DNA of 64,000 nucleotides from Microglena sp. YARC (GCA_022414725.1 CM039463.1:23615042-23679041); one strand, 5' to 3'; shown: positions 9,600 through 22,900, counted from the stretch's first letter. Made by a program: numbers and translations. Notes: generated by a model not told the origin, from the letters alone.

Positions 9600-10660
9600 T
9601 TTTATTGGGGGGGCTGGCTATCTGCATGGGGGCCTTGAATTGGGCCATAGGGTGCATGACTCATTGCATGAGACATGGGCCTCGAATAAGCCAAGGCATG
9701 ACTCCAAACAATGCATGGCGTCTGTCTGCATGGTATAAATCACATGGTGCTTCAGACCTGTAAATGCACAGGTAGCTAGGATTACGGGCCTTAGTCAACA
9801 CCACGGGCTTAAGCTAGTCCAACCTAAGCTTACAAGGAAGGCCTGTGCTGCTCAGGCCAAGCTAACTTTAAGAGCTAGTGCTAAGGGGCTGGGCAAGTCC
9901 GACCCCGTAATCCTGCCTCTTGCATGGGTAGTTGAGGAAGTTGAGGCAATTTAGGTAGTTGATGCAGTCAGACCCCGTAACCTTGCATCGGAAGGTGGTT
10001 GAAATGGTCGAATGCCTAAATAAAGGTCTATGTTCCAGTGCGACCCAGGTGGTTATAAACGGGGTAAATACATGTAAAATCGCAACGAAAGGAGGAGAGG
10101 AGAACGTGGCGTGGCGCGGTGTGAATGGTGAGGCACGGCCCGGTGAACGTAGACGGTGCCAGCCTGTCGGTCGATCCTACCGAAGCCGAAGCCGAGACAG
10201 GTGGACGTGAATACACGCGCGGATCAAGCAGCCGTGATGGACGTGTGCAGTTGTGCACCCGTGTGCGCCCGTGTGCACCCCTCTTGTGTGCACACGCGCG
10301 CACGCCAACTTCCGTACGCAGAGGTCATCAGTACCTTATATAACAGTGTCATTGACAGCCAAGTGACCAAAGGTCGTCAAACCATCCTAAAAACATAGGT
10401 TTGGGACAATTTCATTACATTGCATTATCATCGACAGGCCATTGAATGTCCAAGATAAGCCCGCTGTACAACAGCAGGGAGACGTCTTACAACAAATCAT
10501 CAGAAAAAGAAAGGCAACATTGCAGCAAGCAAGCAATATTATCAGCACTAATGCCATATGTTAATTAAGCCTACTCTTTTGTTTGAGTGCCAAATTCGAA
10601 TTGAATCCTCGGTGTCTCTGGTTAATCTCGAGAGAACTACCTCCTTGGGTGAAATTTCTT
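9600..10660. other. No gene recognised
   Basis: This is mixed-composition sequence between the MBD4-like gene and the next repeats. ORFs under 95 codons on both strands have no recognisable similarity and no splice-linked partners. Short (GTGTGCACCC)-like repeats occur at 10,240-10,300. The promoter of the MBD4-like gene probably lies in the first few hundred bases, but no motif is convincing. Confidence 0.5.
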
Positions 10661-10666
10661 TCACAC

Positions 10667-10715
10667 AATAAATAGTAGGGGGCCCTGGCGGGTCCCCTGG
10701 AGGTCGGCCCGGGGT
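10667..10715 (+). repeat. GC-rich dispersed repeat, copy 1
   Basis: GGGGGCCCTGGCGGGTCCCC and GGAGGTCGGCCC appear here and, reverse-complemented, at 55,575-55,628, including the adjoining AATAAATAGTA. The function is unknown. Confidence 0.7.
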
Positions 10716-11019
10716 GGTGTAATGTACGACAAGCAGCATTGGCAGCCTTCTTGGTGAAATATGCACAAGCAGTTGCTTACTTATCCGAACAATTTAATAG
10801 TTGGGGGGTCAAGAATTGATGTACCATGGCATGGTATTAGTATTCAACTTGGTGGCCTGTCAGGCTAATGCACGTAATAACTCACTGACTCCCCGAAGTT
10901 CCATGGAGGCAGGTGCAGCAACTCCCGAGGCTACAGTTGCTACTGGGCAACCTGCAGGGACTAGTGTGAAACAGCAGATTTCCTTGTCAAGCACAATGCG
11001 CTGGTGCAATGAGCTGCGT

Positions 11020-11240
11020 GAGGCACGGAAATGCGAGTTTCCCGAAAGGAAATCGTAGACATGCTCCAGGTCCCTAGATCGAGTCCACATGACGGGAGGG
11101 AAACGAGAAATGAAAACGCCGCGTCCACAGTCCGCAACCCGGAGATCCGTACGCGAAAAAGGGCGCTTCGACGTAATCCGCCCACGAAGGGAATCGAACA
11201 CGGGTTGCGCGGATACGTTACATTACATTACATTACACTA
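11020..11240 (-). repeat. Dispersed repeat family F, copy 1
   Basis: The 140 bases around GGTCCCTAGATCGAGTCCAC and ACGCCGCGTCCACAGTCCGC recur, reverse-complemented, at 55,040-55,170 and in part at 54,752-54,835. A (CATTA)n run ends the copy. The interior has GGGAATCGAACACGGG, which resembles a tRNA B-box, but no cloverleaf could be drawn. Confidence 0.65.
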
Positions 11241-11259
11241 GCATCTGAGCCCGTCGTAC

Positions 11260-12000
11260 CGACGGGCGGACCACCCCCGTGGCCACGTCAGCGACAGGTC
11301 TCGACCCCCGTGGCCACGTCAGCGACAGGTCTCGGAAAATCGAGATCCGAAAACGGGTAACTCCGAAACGGGTTATCCTGAAACCACTGCCCCTGGCCAC
11401 GTCAGCGAATGGCAGCCAGCGAGCGGGCAAGAGTGCGCGAGAGCGCAGGAGAAGGCCAAGGGAATGCTGCGACGGGGGGAGTTGCATGCGAAGTTACTGA
11501 CAGGGGCAGCGAAATGTGTGGGAAAGAGTTTGGGCAGATGGACAAAGGGAGGCTACACCGTTGAATAACGGGCGACTCAGGCAGCGAGCACCGAAAATAG
11601 CAGAAGTGCGAAGGAAAATTAGCGTATCAGAACAGCTTAGCTTAGGAAATGCAAGAGAATTTGACAGATGAGCAGCGAGAAGCAGCGCACCAAGCCGGGT
11701 AACCTTGGACGGGTGCGGGTGCAGGTGGGTGGTCGGCAGACAGGCAATCGTTCGTGTGGCTGCGCCGAAAAATCGAGATCCCAGACTGGCTGCCACCTGG
11801 GACAAACAAATGCGTCAGGAGGACAGGTCAGCAAGGTCGCTCCCGAGCGCAGGCAGCAGGGAGACCCAGAGACTGGCTGCCACCGGGGCGACAGGTCGGC
11901 AAGATATGGAACCAAAAACCCAAGCGGCCAGGCCAAAAGGGGGCGAACACGCGCCGCGCACACGCTAAACCTCGGACGCCCAACTTTATATATACTGAAG
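11260..12000. other. GC-rich repetitive stretch, no gene recognised
   Basis: Short direct repeats such as GTGGCCACGTCAGCGACAGG (twice, 11,280-11,330) and GACTGGCTGCCACC (twice, 11,780-11,890) dominate. Several overlapping ORFs of up to 176 codons exist on both strands, but they share the same repeated words and give no recognisable protein. I treat them as chance ORFs in a decayed transposable element. Confidence 0.45.
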
Positions 12001-12004
12001 ATTA

Positions 12005-12302
12005 CATTACATGTTAAAGTCCATTTGACACCGCGAGGGTGTATAAGCCTCTGTGCTTTGAACATTTGCTCTTTCATACGCTTTTTTGGAGGTTACCTCC
12101 TGGACCAGGTTCTTCTTTTGTATGTTGCCCAAACCCTCACTGTTATAAACTGTCCAGCTGCCTCCGCGCTGTTCAGTCTCGGCATTGATTTTTGCTGAGT
12201 ATGTAACTTAATCCTCTCAAAAAGAAGAAGCACCCACGAAGCAAAAAACCCCATTACATCAGGGGTGTGTCGAGGACAAACAAACCAAACTCCCAACCAC
12301 CG
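12005..12302 (+). repeat. Dispersed repeat family E, copy 2 (interrupted)
   Basis: This matches 942-1,085 at both ends (GACACCGCGAGGGTGTAT and ACCAAACTCCCAACCACCG). About 160 unrelated bases are inserted near 12,062-12,220. It is either a nested insertion, or the longer form is ancestral and copy 1 is deleted. Confidence 0.7.
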
Positions 12303-13790
12303 TTTTGGTGGCGTAGGTATTAAACCCCCTAGAGCAGGACCCAGATCTCAACCACTTACAGTGGCGGAGGTAAGAAGCTAACAAATGAGAAGTCACAAGA
12401 AGAAAAAAAGGGATAATTTATTACGGTGCCACTAAGCAGTCCAGGGCTTCCTGTCTTGCTCTTAATGTAAGTTTAACCGGCTGATTTGACCGGCTTTCTT
12501 GGGGAAATGTGAAGATTGGACGATTTCGCTTGATTATCGCATTGGTCTGCCCCCCTTACCGGGCCGACCAACTAATTGCCTACTTGACTTAATCCTTCTC
12601 AACAAAGTCAACGTCCGGGTGAGGGTGCTCGAGGCTTGATTTGTTTTTAAGTTGTGGAAGGGTGTTCATCCCATGATGTTGGATTTCAAAGGGCCGGACA
12701 CTGAGCACAGTGGACACGCAGTTTTTTTTCAAGTGCAAGCGCAGCCTCACTCAATCAAGTAGCGAATCGGTGAACCTGAGGTGCTCGTATAGTCATGTTA
12801 GTGTAACCTGGCTTGATGTTCTGCTGTGCATGCCATGATGTTTCCCCCTTGTGTTTTTCAAGGATTATTTTCGCCTCAATGGACTGCCGGGTTAGTCGCT
12901 CACCCAGGCTTGGTAAAAAAATGAGGGGGGGGGGGGGGGGGGGGGCAAGGATTTTCGCCTCCAAGGGTGCGGCTCCCCGCACTAGTCTTAGACTGCAAGG
13001 ATAAGATATAATGCGGAGGAGCCTTTCCTAATTTCCTTCTCATAACGATGTGTGTCTCCCAACAAACAGTGGCGCGATTTGCTTGGTCCACCGCTTTCTT
13101 CCCTGATGAACCTGGCTAGCTGAGTTGTGAGTTGTAAGTGTCAGAATTTGTACGCTATGGTGTCCTTAACTTCACGTCCTTTAAGTGAATGTCTTACACG
13201 GATGTAACAATTTCAAGTTAAATTTCAACGTCAGAATTTGTAAAGAATCACCTTTCACAATAACGGTAGCTAGGTCAATCCATCATTCAGAAGAAGAAGA
13301 AAAAATGGAAGAAACAAATCAAAATGTTTTTACCGGTACAAAAACGAAAACATGATTTGTTCGCGTTTACATTTTCACGGTAATAATTATTTTTGCTGCT
13401 GAAGACGTCGAGCAGCCAAATTTTAGGCTGAAGTAGGCTGTAACCAAGCTCAAGTTCAAGTATCTGGCCATCTCAAGCTAAGTCGTTGCTCTGGTCTCCA
13501 TGGGTATCGCGCAGGTAGACGAACTGTACACTGCAGATGGTTAAATCAAAGATTGGGAATTAGTACGAGCTGCCACAGGACGTGAGTTTTTTTTTTTTAG
13601 TTTTTAAGATTGAAGGAACCATCCCGTTTGCATGTACCGTACAATCGTACATACTCGATTTAAATCAAATACAAAAGGAAATATGCGCCTGAAGGTGTAA
13701 CCAAGTTCAAGTCAAGAAGGCGTGAAGAACAATGTTACAAATCTTCTCGTCTGAGTGCTCCCTGGTGTTTGTGGATTCCTGGGTTTTAGG
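12303..13790. other. No gene recognised; contains a G23 run
   Basis: Apart from a run of 23 G at 12,925-12,947, this is unremarkable mid-GC sequence. ORFs are short and unsupported. Confidence 0.5.
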
Positions 13791-15470
13791 GGGGAACATA
13801 GAATTGGAAGACGGTGAGCAGCCCTGAGTTGGCTGAACAACCATGTCACAATTCAATTCAATTAGACTCCAAACCTGGCGTTGGAGCCAGTTTCTGGGTC
13901 CGTTTTGTCGCTGGACGCAACGTGGGTAGGGTCCGTTGACCAGAAGGAAGGGTCCGTTGCGTCTCAGACAGCAGAGCTGGGGGTCCTCCTGAAGTGCCCT
14001 AATCGCTGCATGTCATAATCATGACACTCTCTGCCAGCATTGTCAAACTGACATGGACTCGTCTTGAAACTGTCTAATGCGCATAGTAGGCTGCCTGGTT
14101 CTGTGGGTACTGCACGGGGTGGCTTGGCATTGGGTTCGGGCTGCTGCAGACCCGGTATACCTATTTGATCTGGACAAGTCCTTCAACTGTCTAATCCGCT
14201 TAGTTGGATTCCTGGTTCCGTGGGTACCGCACGGGGTGGGTGGGTGGGTGAGATTAATAATGCTGCACCTCAACTTAATTAGTTGGAAACCATCAAAGCG
14301 ACCGAACGTAAACAACCCAAGGACACACTAAGCAATGGCCGGTGCAGGCGCAGGCCTCGCACTAGAAAGAGTTTGCCTATAACGGAGTTTGCCTAGAACC
14401 CTGAAGGGGTTTAAAACCAACCCTCTAAAGAGGGCTGGCCTTTGCCTTGGCATGCCTTGGCATTGGAAGGCGGTGAGCAGCCCAGAGTTGGCTGAAAAAC
14501 CATGTAACAATCCAATCTGGCAGCATCGCATTCTGCACTCTGGAGTTGGCTGAAGAACCATATCACAATTCAAATTCAAATTGTATTCTGCACTCAGGAG
14601 ATTCGTGTAGTAGTGTTCATAGATTTGCTTCTCAGCTATGGGCAGCAGCTTCTAGGCAGCTCCCTGGGCTCTGTCTTCATCCAAACCGTAAGCAAGCTGA
14701 TATCGTCAATTTGCCAGTGCTCCTGAAATCTTTGGGTTAGGCCCAGTGTCAGCTTTATGCAGCTGCCCAGAAGCCGCTGCTGGTAGCCGAAAAGAAAAGC
14801 CCTGTTAGTGTTTATACGACCCATGTTTACTCTTCCAAAATACGGTGAGCAGCCTGAAGGCTGATAGGCCATGTAATAAAACCAACTTCCAGCATTGCCA
14901 GCTACATCCAGGCCCCATTGATGGTGACTTCCGCCAGCTGCGGCGTATGGGAGGGTCCCCTTTACACCACCCCCTCCAGACATTATCTTTTCCCCCCTAG
15001 GGCTCAACCTGAATTCAACTTGGCCTGCCGCATACAAGAATATACATACTTAGACATTTGAATCATATTTCGATAATTGAAACATACCATACTAACCATT
15101 TCGTCCACCACTCAAACATAATATGTGCATGTTTGAGGTTTATAAGCCAGCTAGCTCCGCTGCTAGCAACAGCTGCAGAGCCTCCTATTCATTATGACCA
15201 CAACGCTCTGCTTCAAAGTCCTGGACCTGAACAAGTCTGTGAACTGGACCTGAACAAGTCTGTAAACTGGACCTGGACAACTCTAGAGACGGAGAAGTCC
15301 TGGACAGTGTCCTGGACCTGGACAAGTCTCTGAACTGGACCTGGACCTGGACAAGCCTATAATCTGTCTAATCCTCGGGTACCACACGGGGGGACTTGGA
15401 AACGGAAGACGGTGAGCTTCCCAGAGTTGGCTGGAAAACCAAGGAACAATTCGAATTCAAAAAATTGGTG
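13790..15470. repeat. Dispersed repeat family G, several copies
   Basis: GGTGAGCAGCCCAGAGTTGG, GGCTGAAGAACCATG and CAATTCAAATTCAAA recur at 13,800-13,860, 14,460-14,510, 14,535-14,600, 14,840-14,880 and 15,400-15,460, and reversed at 54,495-54,545. GTGGGTACCGCACGGGGT recurs at 14,103, 14,220 and 15,375. Short (CTGGACCTGGACAAGTCT)-type repeats fill 15,220-15,360. No gene is evident. Confidence 0.65.
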
Positions 15471-15629
15471 CACGCTGCCAGTTTGAGGACATATCTAAAT
15501 AACCCCCGTGCTTGCTTCCTTGCACCCCGCCAAGGCGCAAACTAATAGCCAACACAACAGTCACTTCTTCTTTTTCTCCGCACCACCCCTGGGAGCAGCC
15601 TGGGTAGCAGGAACCGCGCCGTTGCCTGC

Positions 15630-16045
15630 CGGCGGCTGATTTGGCGGTGCTCCTTCCACATGCTGCTGCGTCTGCTGCTAATGCAGCGCCTTTGGTGGTG
15701 CTCCCTCCGTCCGCTGCTGCGTCTGCATCTGCGTGTGCTGCAGCGCCTTTTGGACTTGCCTGCTTCTGTCTGCTGCTGCATGTGCTGATGTTACAGCGCC
15801 TTGGTTGGTGCTCCTTTCGTCTTCTTCTGCGTCTGCTGCTGCTTTAGCGCCTTTGACAGTGCTCCTTCCGTCTGCTATTGCGTCTGCTGCTGCTATTGCA
15901 GTGCCTGTGGAGAAGCTACGTCCGACTTCTTCTGCGTCTGCTGTTGTTGCAGTGCCTTTTGCGGTGCTCCTTACGTCTGCTGCTGCGTCTGCTGCTATTG
16001 CAGCGCCTTTGGAGGTGCTCCTTCCGTCTGCTATTGCGTCTACTG
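15630..16045 (-). repeat. 51-bp minisatellite continuing past the AQR stop codon
   Basis: Units related to the codons for [16 protein letters not shown] repeat about seven more times downstream of the AQR stop. Frames drift and stops occur. Together with the two clean units inside AQR exon 17 this makes a roughly 500-bp array straddling the end of the coding region. Confidence 0.85.
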
Positions 16046-16316
16046 CTATTGCAGTGCCTTTGGAGGTGCTACGTCCGTCTTCTTCTGGGTCTGCTGTTGT
16101 TGCAGTGCCTTTGGCGGTGCCCCTTCTATCTTCTTCTGTGTCTGCTGCTGCTGTAGCACCTGCTGCTGCTGCGCAACCAGATGCTCCTGAGCAACGCGGG
16201 CCACCAGGTCCGCCATCTCCTCCAATCCGCTAATAAGGTCGTGTTGGACAGTGTCCTTCACCTTTCGCTGGCAAGCACCCATTGCCTCCCCCTTGACGAG
16301 GGCCAGCTGTGTCGGT
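16046..16316 (-). CDS. AQR: AQR exon 17, C-terminal tail with Gln-rich repeats
   Basis: The phase joins exon 16 as [18 protein letters not shown]. This aligns with the human tail that ends the conserved region and begins [26 protein letters not shown] corresponds to the human NMPQMANFVYNMYMHLI segment. Two 17-residue units (QQQQTQKK plus a Pro/Ala stretch) precede a TAG created inside the repeat. Acceptor CTGTCTAG is duplicated near 16,430 (GCTGCCTAG). Confidence 0.88.
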
Positions 16317-16377
16317 CTAGACAGCAGTTGCCTGTGCAGGGGGGGGGGCAGCATCAGGGCACAAGGTGTGTGTGTTT

Positions 16378-16411
<34 letters not shown>

Positions 16412-16877
16412 TGGGGGTGGGGTGGAGGTCTAGGCAGCAGTTGCTCGCACGCAAGCATTCAATTTATCAGAGATAGCAGTGTAGAAAGAAAGATAGACAG
16501 ACAGACGGATAGGTGCAGTAAATTGGTAGATAGGTAGACACGCAGACGGACAGACTGGCCTGCACACATGCATTCGATTTCTCAGAGATAGCAGTGTAGA
16601 AAGAAAGATAGATAGACAGATGGAAAGATGCAGTAAACAGATAGGTAGATAGACACGCTGACGGATAGGCTGGCCTGCACACATTCATTCAATTTCTTGA
16701 GAGATAGCAGTGTAGAAAGGAAGATAGACAGATAGACAGATGGATAGATGCAGTGAACAGATAGATAGATAGACACGCAGACGGACAGGCTGGTCTGCAC
16801 ACAACCATTCAATTTCTCAGAGATAGCAGTGTAGAAAGAAAGATAGACAGATAGATAGATGGATAAATGCAGTAAAC

Positions 16878-16920
<43 letters not shown>

Positions 16921-19900
16921 AATGTAGACACCCAGACAGACTGACTGGCAGATAGAACAGATAGGCAGACATGTAGATCATGCTACAAGACAAGGCAAAC
17001 AAGTCCTACATGGCCTGCCTGGCTACCCCCACACAGAAGACAAGATGAAACTAACACCACTCACTTTGGTGGTTGCCCCAGTGCAAGCAAACGGGATGGT
17101 CCCCTCAACCTCACACCCCGTAATAAGAAATTATATTTATTTGTTTACTACCATACACACTTGGAAGTAGGCTGGAGACAAAACTAAAATAAACCAAAAA
17201 CACACACAAGATAAAACTACTAACATTCACTTAAAGGCAGGCTGGAGACAAAACTAAAATAAACCAAGAACACACAAGATACAACTACTAACATTCACTG
17301 GAAAGCAGGCTAGAGACAAAACTAAAATAAACAAAAAACACCTTCTTTGCCTGGAATGTTATGTCTTAGGAAGGAGACAAAACCAACATAAAAATAAACT
17401 CCAAACCACACAAAATAAAAATACCATCATTCACTTGAAGATAACGGCAATACGATATCATATGATGCTGGCAGTCTGACTAGGCTAAAGTTATCATTTA
17501 TATACAATATCATGTGGTGCAATTTGAATAATAACACATTACCAAATTACACAAGATAAAACTACCATCACTCACTTTAAGGTAGGCTGGAGCTCGTAGC
17601 GTTCCGCAAAGATCAACAACTGCAGCTGCAACTGCTGGCCCAGCGAAACCCTGCCATCCCCTGCCACCCCCTGGCAATTTTGACCAACCGTATTATTCTG
17701 GCTGCCAAGGGGCCGACCAACTATTATCACTCACTTGAATGTGGGCTGGAGCTCGTAGCATTCCGCAAAGATAGCTTGGCGTCCGAAAATGTAGAGCCCA
17801 TAGCGAGAGCGGGACATGGCCACGACTAGACGGCGCACGTCACGCAAGTGACCCACCACCCGTGTCCGTACGAGCGATAGGAGGATGATGTCGTTCTGCT
17901 GACCCTGGTACTTATCTACAGTGGTGACCTGATGGGTGGGCAGTGGTTGGGTTGGGTTCAGTGATATTTCTTTCAAATCTGAAAGTGGGTTTTTCCTAGC
18001 TTTATGGTTTTAGGCCTCCTCCACGGACAGCGTTTTAGAGGTTTGTATAGCTTTGTATAGCTTTTTGAAGCTTTTTGAGGCCATTTAGGGCAAAAAAAAA
18101 ACTGATTCTTCTCCTTTTTTTGTAGCGATAAATTTGCTAAAACGGGGTCAAAACTAGCGATCGCATTATTTAGCGGAAAAAAAAATCACTGGTTGGGTTG
18201 GTTTGGTTTGGGTTGGAGGGGGGTTTGGTTTGGTTTGGTGTGTGTGTGTGTTGGGTTGGGTGTTGGGTTGGGTTGGGTCGGGGTGTGTGTTGTGTTGTGT
18301 TGTGTTGTGTTGACCTGAGGGGTGGGCAGTGGTTGGGTTGGGTTGGGTTGGGTTGGGTTGGGTTGGGTTGGGTTGGGTTGGGTTGGGTTGGGTTGGTGTG
18401 TGTGTTGGGGTGTGTGTATGTGTATATGTGTGTGTGTGTGGAGGGGGGAAATGGGAAGGGAATTATGCACTGCACTCTAACTTTGCTACCCGTGGACAGT
18501 ATCATACATACATTGCACTCTGGCCCATGTCATGCCCACTACCCCCCCCCCCCCCCCCCCCCACCACCACCACATTTCACCCCCACCCACTACCGCACCC
18601 CCACCACCACGTTTCACCCCCACCCACTACCCCCTCCCCACCACCACGTTTCACCCCCACCCACTGCCCACCGTGACTGGGATACCATGCCTTCTGTTGC
18701 AAGGCACGCTGGGCATTCCAGATGGTCTTTTGGGGTGGTGTGTGTGTGGTGTGTGTGGGTGTGTGTGCGGTGTGTGGTGTGTGTATGTGTGGTGGGTGGG
18801 TGGGAAGGGAATTATGCACTGCACTCTAAGTTGACTACCCCTGGTAAGTAGGTGGTATATAGGGTAGACAATTATATACTATATACCATACACACATTTC
18901 ACTCTGGTGAAGTCTGATGAAGCCAGAAACAAGCAACCCTTAGGATTGAATGATCAAATCTAGGCTGGTTGGGAACTTGGCACAAACTTCCAGCTCAGCA
19001 TTTCATACGTCGTAGCCGTAGGCATCTTGGGAATCCAGTATGGCACCAGGATAATATCATCAGTATCAGTATCATTTCACCACCAGCAGCAGCATCACCA
19101 CCACCATCACCATCATCATAATCATATCAGCAGCATCACCACCAGCATCACCATCATCATAATCACATCAGCAGCATCACCACCACCATCATCATCATCA
19201 TAGCACAGCGCACCTTGTGAGGTCGGCCAAAGAGTGGGTTGTTGGCGCAACGTCGCTCAAACACATCTCTTAAGAGTGCCTTCTGCCCGTTGTACGTCGT
19301 CAGTACAGAAATCTTATTTGCAGGGTAGCCCATGAGGCGCATGAAGCAGTACACGCTGACCAGGTACTCCGCCTCGCCGAGGTTCTGGTAGAAGTACGGC
19401 GTAGGCTCTGTCTCGCCCTTGCCCATGTAGTCTGGCACGTCGATGAACTGGTATACATGCGCAAATCCGGGGTTGGCGAGAGCGAAGGCGGGAGCGTTGT
19501 TCACGTTCGGCAAGTCCCCCAGGGCTCTGTACCGCCAGTTGTACAGCTTCGCCATGCTGGGGCGGGCTCGGCCTTGGGCGTTGAGCTCGACGTACGGCGT
19601 GCCCAGGCGGATGAATCGAGTGAAGAGAGATTGGTCTAGGTGAGAGTACTTCTGGAAGGCCATGTTCTTGACCACAGGAGGGAGCTGGTGGTGGTCCCCG
19701 ATGAGACAGACTCTCTTGAGGCGAGACACACCATCTTCTTGTCGCTGAGGGCATGTTGGTTTGGTTTGGGTTAGGTGGTGGAGGTGGTTGGTTTGGTTTG
19801 GGTTGCATGGCATGGGAGACATGTGAGAATGGTCTAGGTGGGAGTACTTCTGTAAGGCCATGTTCTTGACCACGGGGGGGAGCTGGTGGTGGTCTCCAAT

Positions 19901-22900
19901 GAGACAGACCCTCTTGAGGCGAGACAGACCGTCTTCTTGACGCTGCAGGCATGTTGGTTTGGTTTGGGTTAGGTGGTGGAGGTGGTTGGTTTGGTTTGGG
20001 TTGCATGACATGGGAGACATGTGAGAATGGTCTAGGTGGGAGTACTTCTGGAAGGCCATGTTCTTGACCACGGGGGGGAGCTGGTGGTGGTCTCCAATGA
20101 GACAGACCCTCTTGAGGCGAGACACACCGTCTTCTTGACGCTGCAGGCATGTTGGTTTGGTTTGGGTTAGGTGGTGGAGGTGGTTGGTTTGGTTTGGTTT
20201 GGGTTGCATGGCATGGGAGACATGTGAGAATGGTCTAGGTGGGAGTACTTCTGGAAGGCCATGTTCTTGACCACGGGGGGGGAGCTGGTGGTGGTCTCCA
20301 ATGAGGCAGACCCTCTTGAGGCGAGACACACCGTCTTCTTGTCGCTGCAGGCATGATGTGGGAGACATGTGAGAATGGTCTATGTCTGCTCAGTGATTTT
20401 TGTTTCAAATCTGAAAGTGGGTTTTTTTCAGCTTCATGGTTATAGGCTTCCTCCAGGGACAGCTTTGATAGCCTTTTATAGCTTTTAAGGGCCATTTACG
20501 GCAATTTTGAATGACATTTTAATAGCGATGATTTCGCCACAACGGGGTCAAAACTAGCGATTGCTATATAAAGAAGAAACAAATCTCTGGGTCTGCTGTG
20601 AGATGAAAAATTCAAAATCTACATCTCTATTAAGTACTGTCCCTCTAGGTGTGATGTAAGCCCGTCCATCGCAAACTTATAAGCCTGTTCCCTTAACCCC
20701 ACGTCCTTAGAAGTGTCAATGTGACATATCTTGGAAGTTAAGATTTATTCATTTTATTATAATTAAGTACTGTCCCATGAGTTATCCTTAGGGACTGGCA
20801 TATCTTACATGTGATGTTGACACGGGTTTTTGGCGGAGCCCCCTCTTCAAGGGGGGCGAAAGCCCCCATGTTTACACATTTGTCCGTCCGACGGACCATC
20901 CATCCGACCATCCGTCTGACCGCGATGAAGCCTGACACGTCAGCCAACGGTCTCGTAACTAACTCGCTTCTGTTGCCACCTGTCGCTCTGTCGCGATCAC
21001 TCTCCGCCAATTTTTAGCGTCGCAGGCGACGCTGCATAGAACATGTCTTTTCGGCGTTTCATTGCAGCTTCTTGGCAGCTCCCTGAGCTAGCCACAGGGC
21101 AACACCGACTATTTCAGCAGTTCTGGACAGCTGATTATGCCAGCTTCAAGGCGCTCAAGGTTGCGTCAGGTTTGGCTGACTAGCCAGTCAGGGGAGCTGC
21201 CTAGAAGCTGCTCTTTGTAGCTGAAAAGAAAAACACTGGATGTTGACCAAAGGCGAGTAAGATACCATACAAATTGCATCATACGCTATTGTATATAAAA
21301 GGTACCTTAAGCCTAGCCAGACTGCCGGCATCGTATGAAATCATATTGCCGTTCCCTAGTTATCTACGATGCCTGGGATGTAGCTCCAGCCTTTACATCC
21401 AATACTCACCCATCCTTTTACTTCTAGGATGCAGTCATTGTAGCTCAAGCCCTGAATTCCAGCGATGACCCCTCAAAACGCCCCTTCTACAGAAGAATGT
21501 GCACAAATACAGTCGTAGTTATCATACCTGCAGGAGCTGATGTTGACCAACGGCGAGTATGATATCATATGATATCATACAGATACCATATGATATCACA
21601 CAGATATCATATGATATCATACAAATTGCATCATACACTATTGTATATCAATGGTAGCTTTAGACTGGTCAGACGTTGCCTAGTTATCATACCTGCAGGA
21701 GCATGGGGATGAAGGTCTCGATCTCCAGAATCTGCGCCGCCTCCTCCATCAGCAAGTTGTCATATTTGAACGCCAGCTCCACGAACTCGGATCTTTTCAA
21801 GGCTGCGTGTGTACAGGTCATGGCCACCACCTTGGCCTGCTTGGTCATCAGGTAGTTGATGCGATCGCTCTGGCCCTTCATGAGTTCAAAGGGGCGAATC
21901 TCTTCCAACTCTTGGAAGATGGTCTTTAGGTGGCGGAAGCAGCCACGGGCACGCTCCATATCCTGTGTGTGTGTGGGTGTGTGTGGATGTGTGGGTTTGT
22001 AAGTGGCAATATCCTGTGTGTGTGTGTGTGTGTGGATGTGTGGGTTTGTAAGTGGCAATATCCTGTGTGGGTGTGGGTGTGCACCCAGTTATACCCAGGT
22101 TACCCAGTAGCACCCAGGTTACCCAGTTACCCGGTAATACACAACCAGTTACACCCAGGTACCGGTAATACCCAGGCCACCCTGTTGCACCCAGGTAATA
22201 CCCAGGTCACCCTGTTACACCCAGGTTACCCAGTTACCCGGTATTACACACCCAGTTACACCCAGGTTACCTGGTAATACCCAGGCCACCCAGTTACACC
22301 CAGTCTCCCGGTATTGCACATCCAGCTTAAGCACTTGTGGACAAGAAGCCAAGTTAAATATCATGGACCGATTTCCATCCCCCTATCACACCTCTTCATA
22401 CAACGTCCCGACTACCATGAATCTATTCCCACCCCCCTACGACACAGCTTAATGTCAGTGCATAGGAAAGACTTGCCAAATGCCATGGACCAATTCCCAT
22501 TCCCCTGTCACACCTCTTCATACAATGTCCCGACAAAGACTTCCCGACTACCATGAATCTATTCCCCCCCCCCCCCCCCCCCCTACGACACAGCTTCATG
22601 TCAGTGATTAGGAAAGAATTTCGAAATGCCATGGACCGATTCCCATCCCCCTATCACACCTCCTCATACAACGTCCCGACAAAGACTTGCCGACTACCAT
22701 GAATCTATTCCCACCCCCCTAAGGCACAACTTCAAGCCAGTGCACAGAAAATAGTTGCTAAGTGCCATGGACCAATTCCCATCCCCCTATCTCACCTCTT
22801 CCCACTTCCCACTTCCTGACATAGACTTGCTAACTACCATGAATCTTTTCCCATCCCTCAAAGACACAATTGCACGCCCGACAGTGCACAGGAAAGACTT

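Noticed and set aside
11150..11240. tRNA gene suggested by a TTCGATTCC-type B-box on the minus strand
   Set aside because: No acceptor, D or anticodon stem could be paired around it, and the sequence belongs to a dispersed repeat family (F).
11494..12198. Overlapping ORFs of 100-176 codons on both strands
   Set aside because: They have no recognisable domain, share duplicated words, and no splice partners were found. They are probably chance ORFs in GC-rich repeat DNA.
15733..16233. Plus-strand ORF of 166 codons (Ala/Ser/Val-rich)
   Set aside because: It is the antisense of the AQR tail minisatellite and exon 17, whose minus-strand reading matches AQR in phase.
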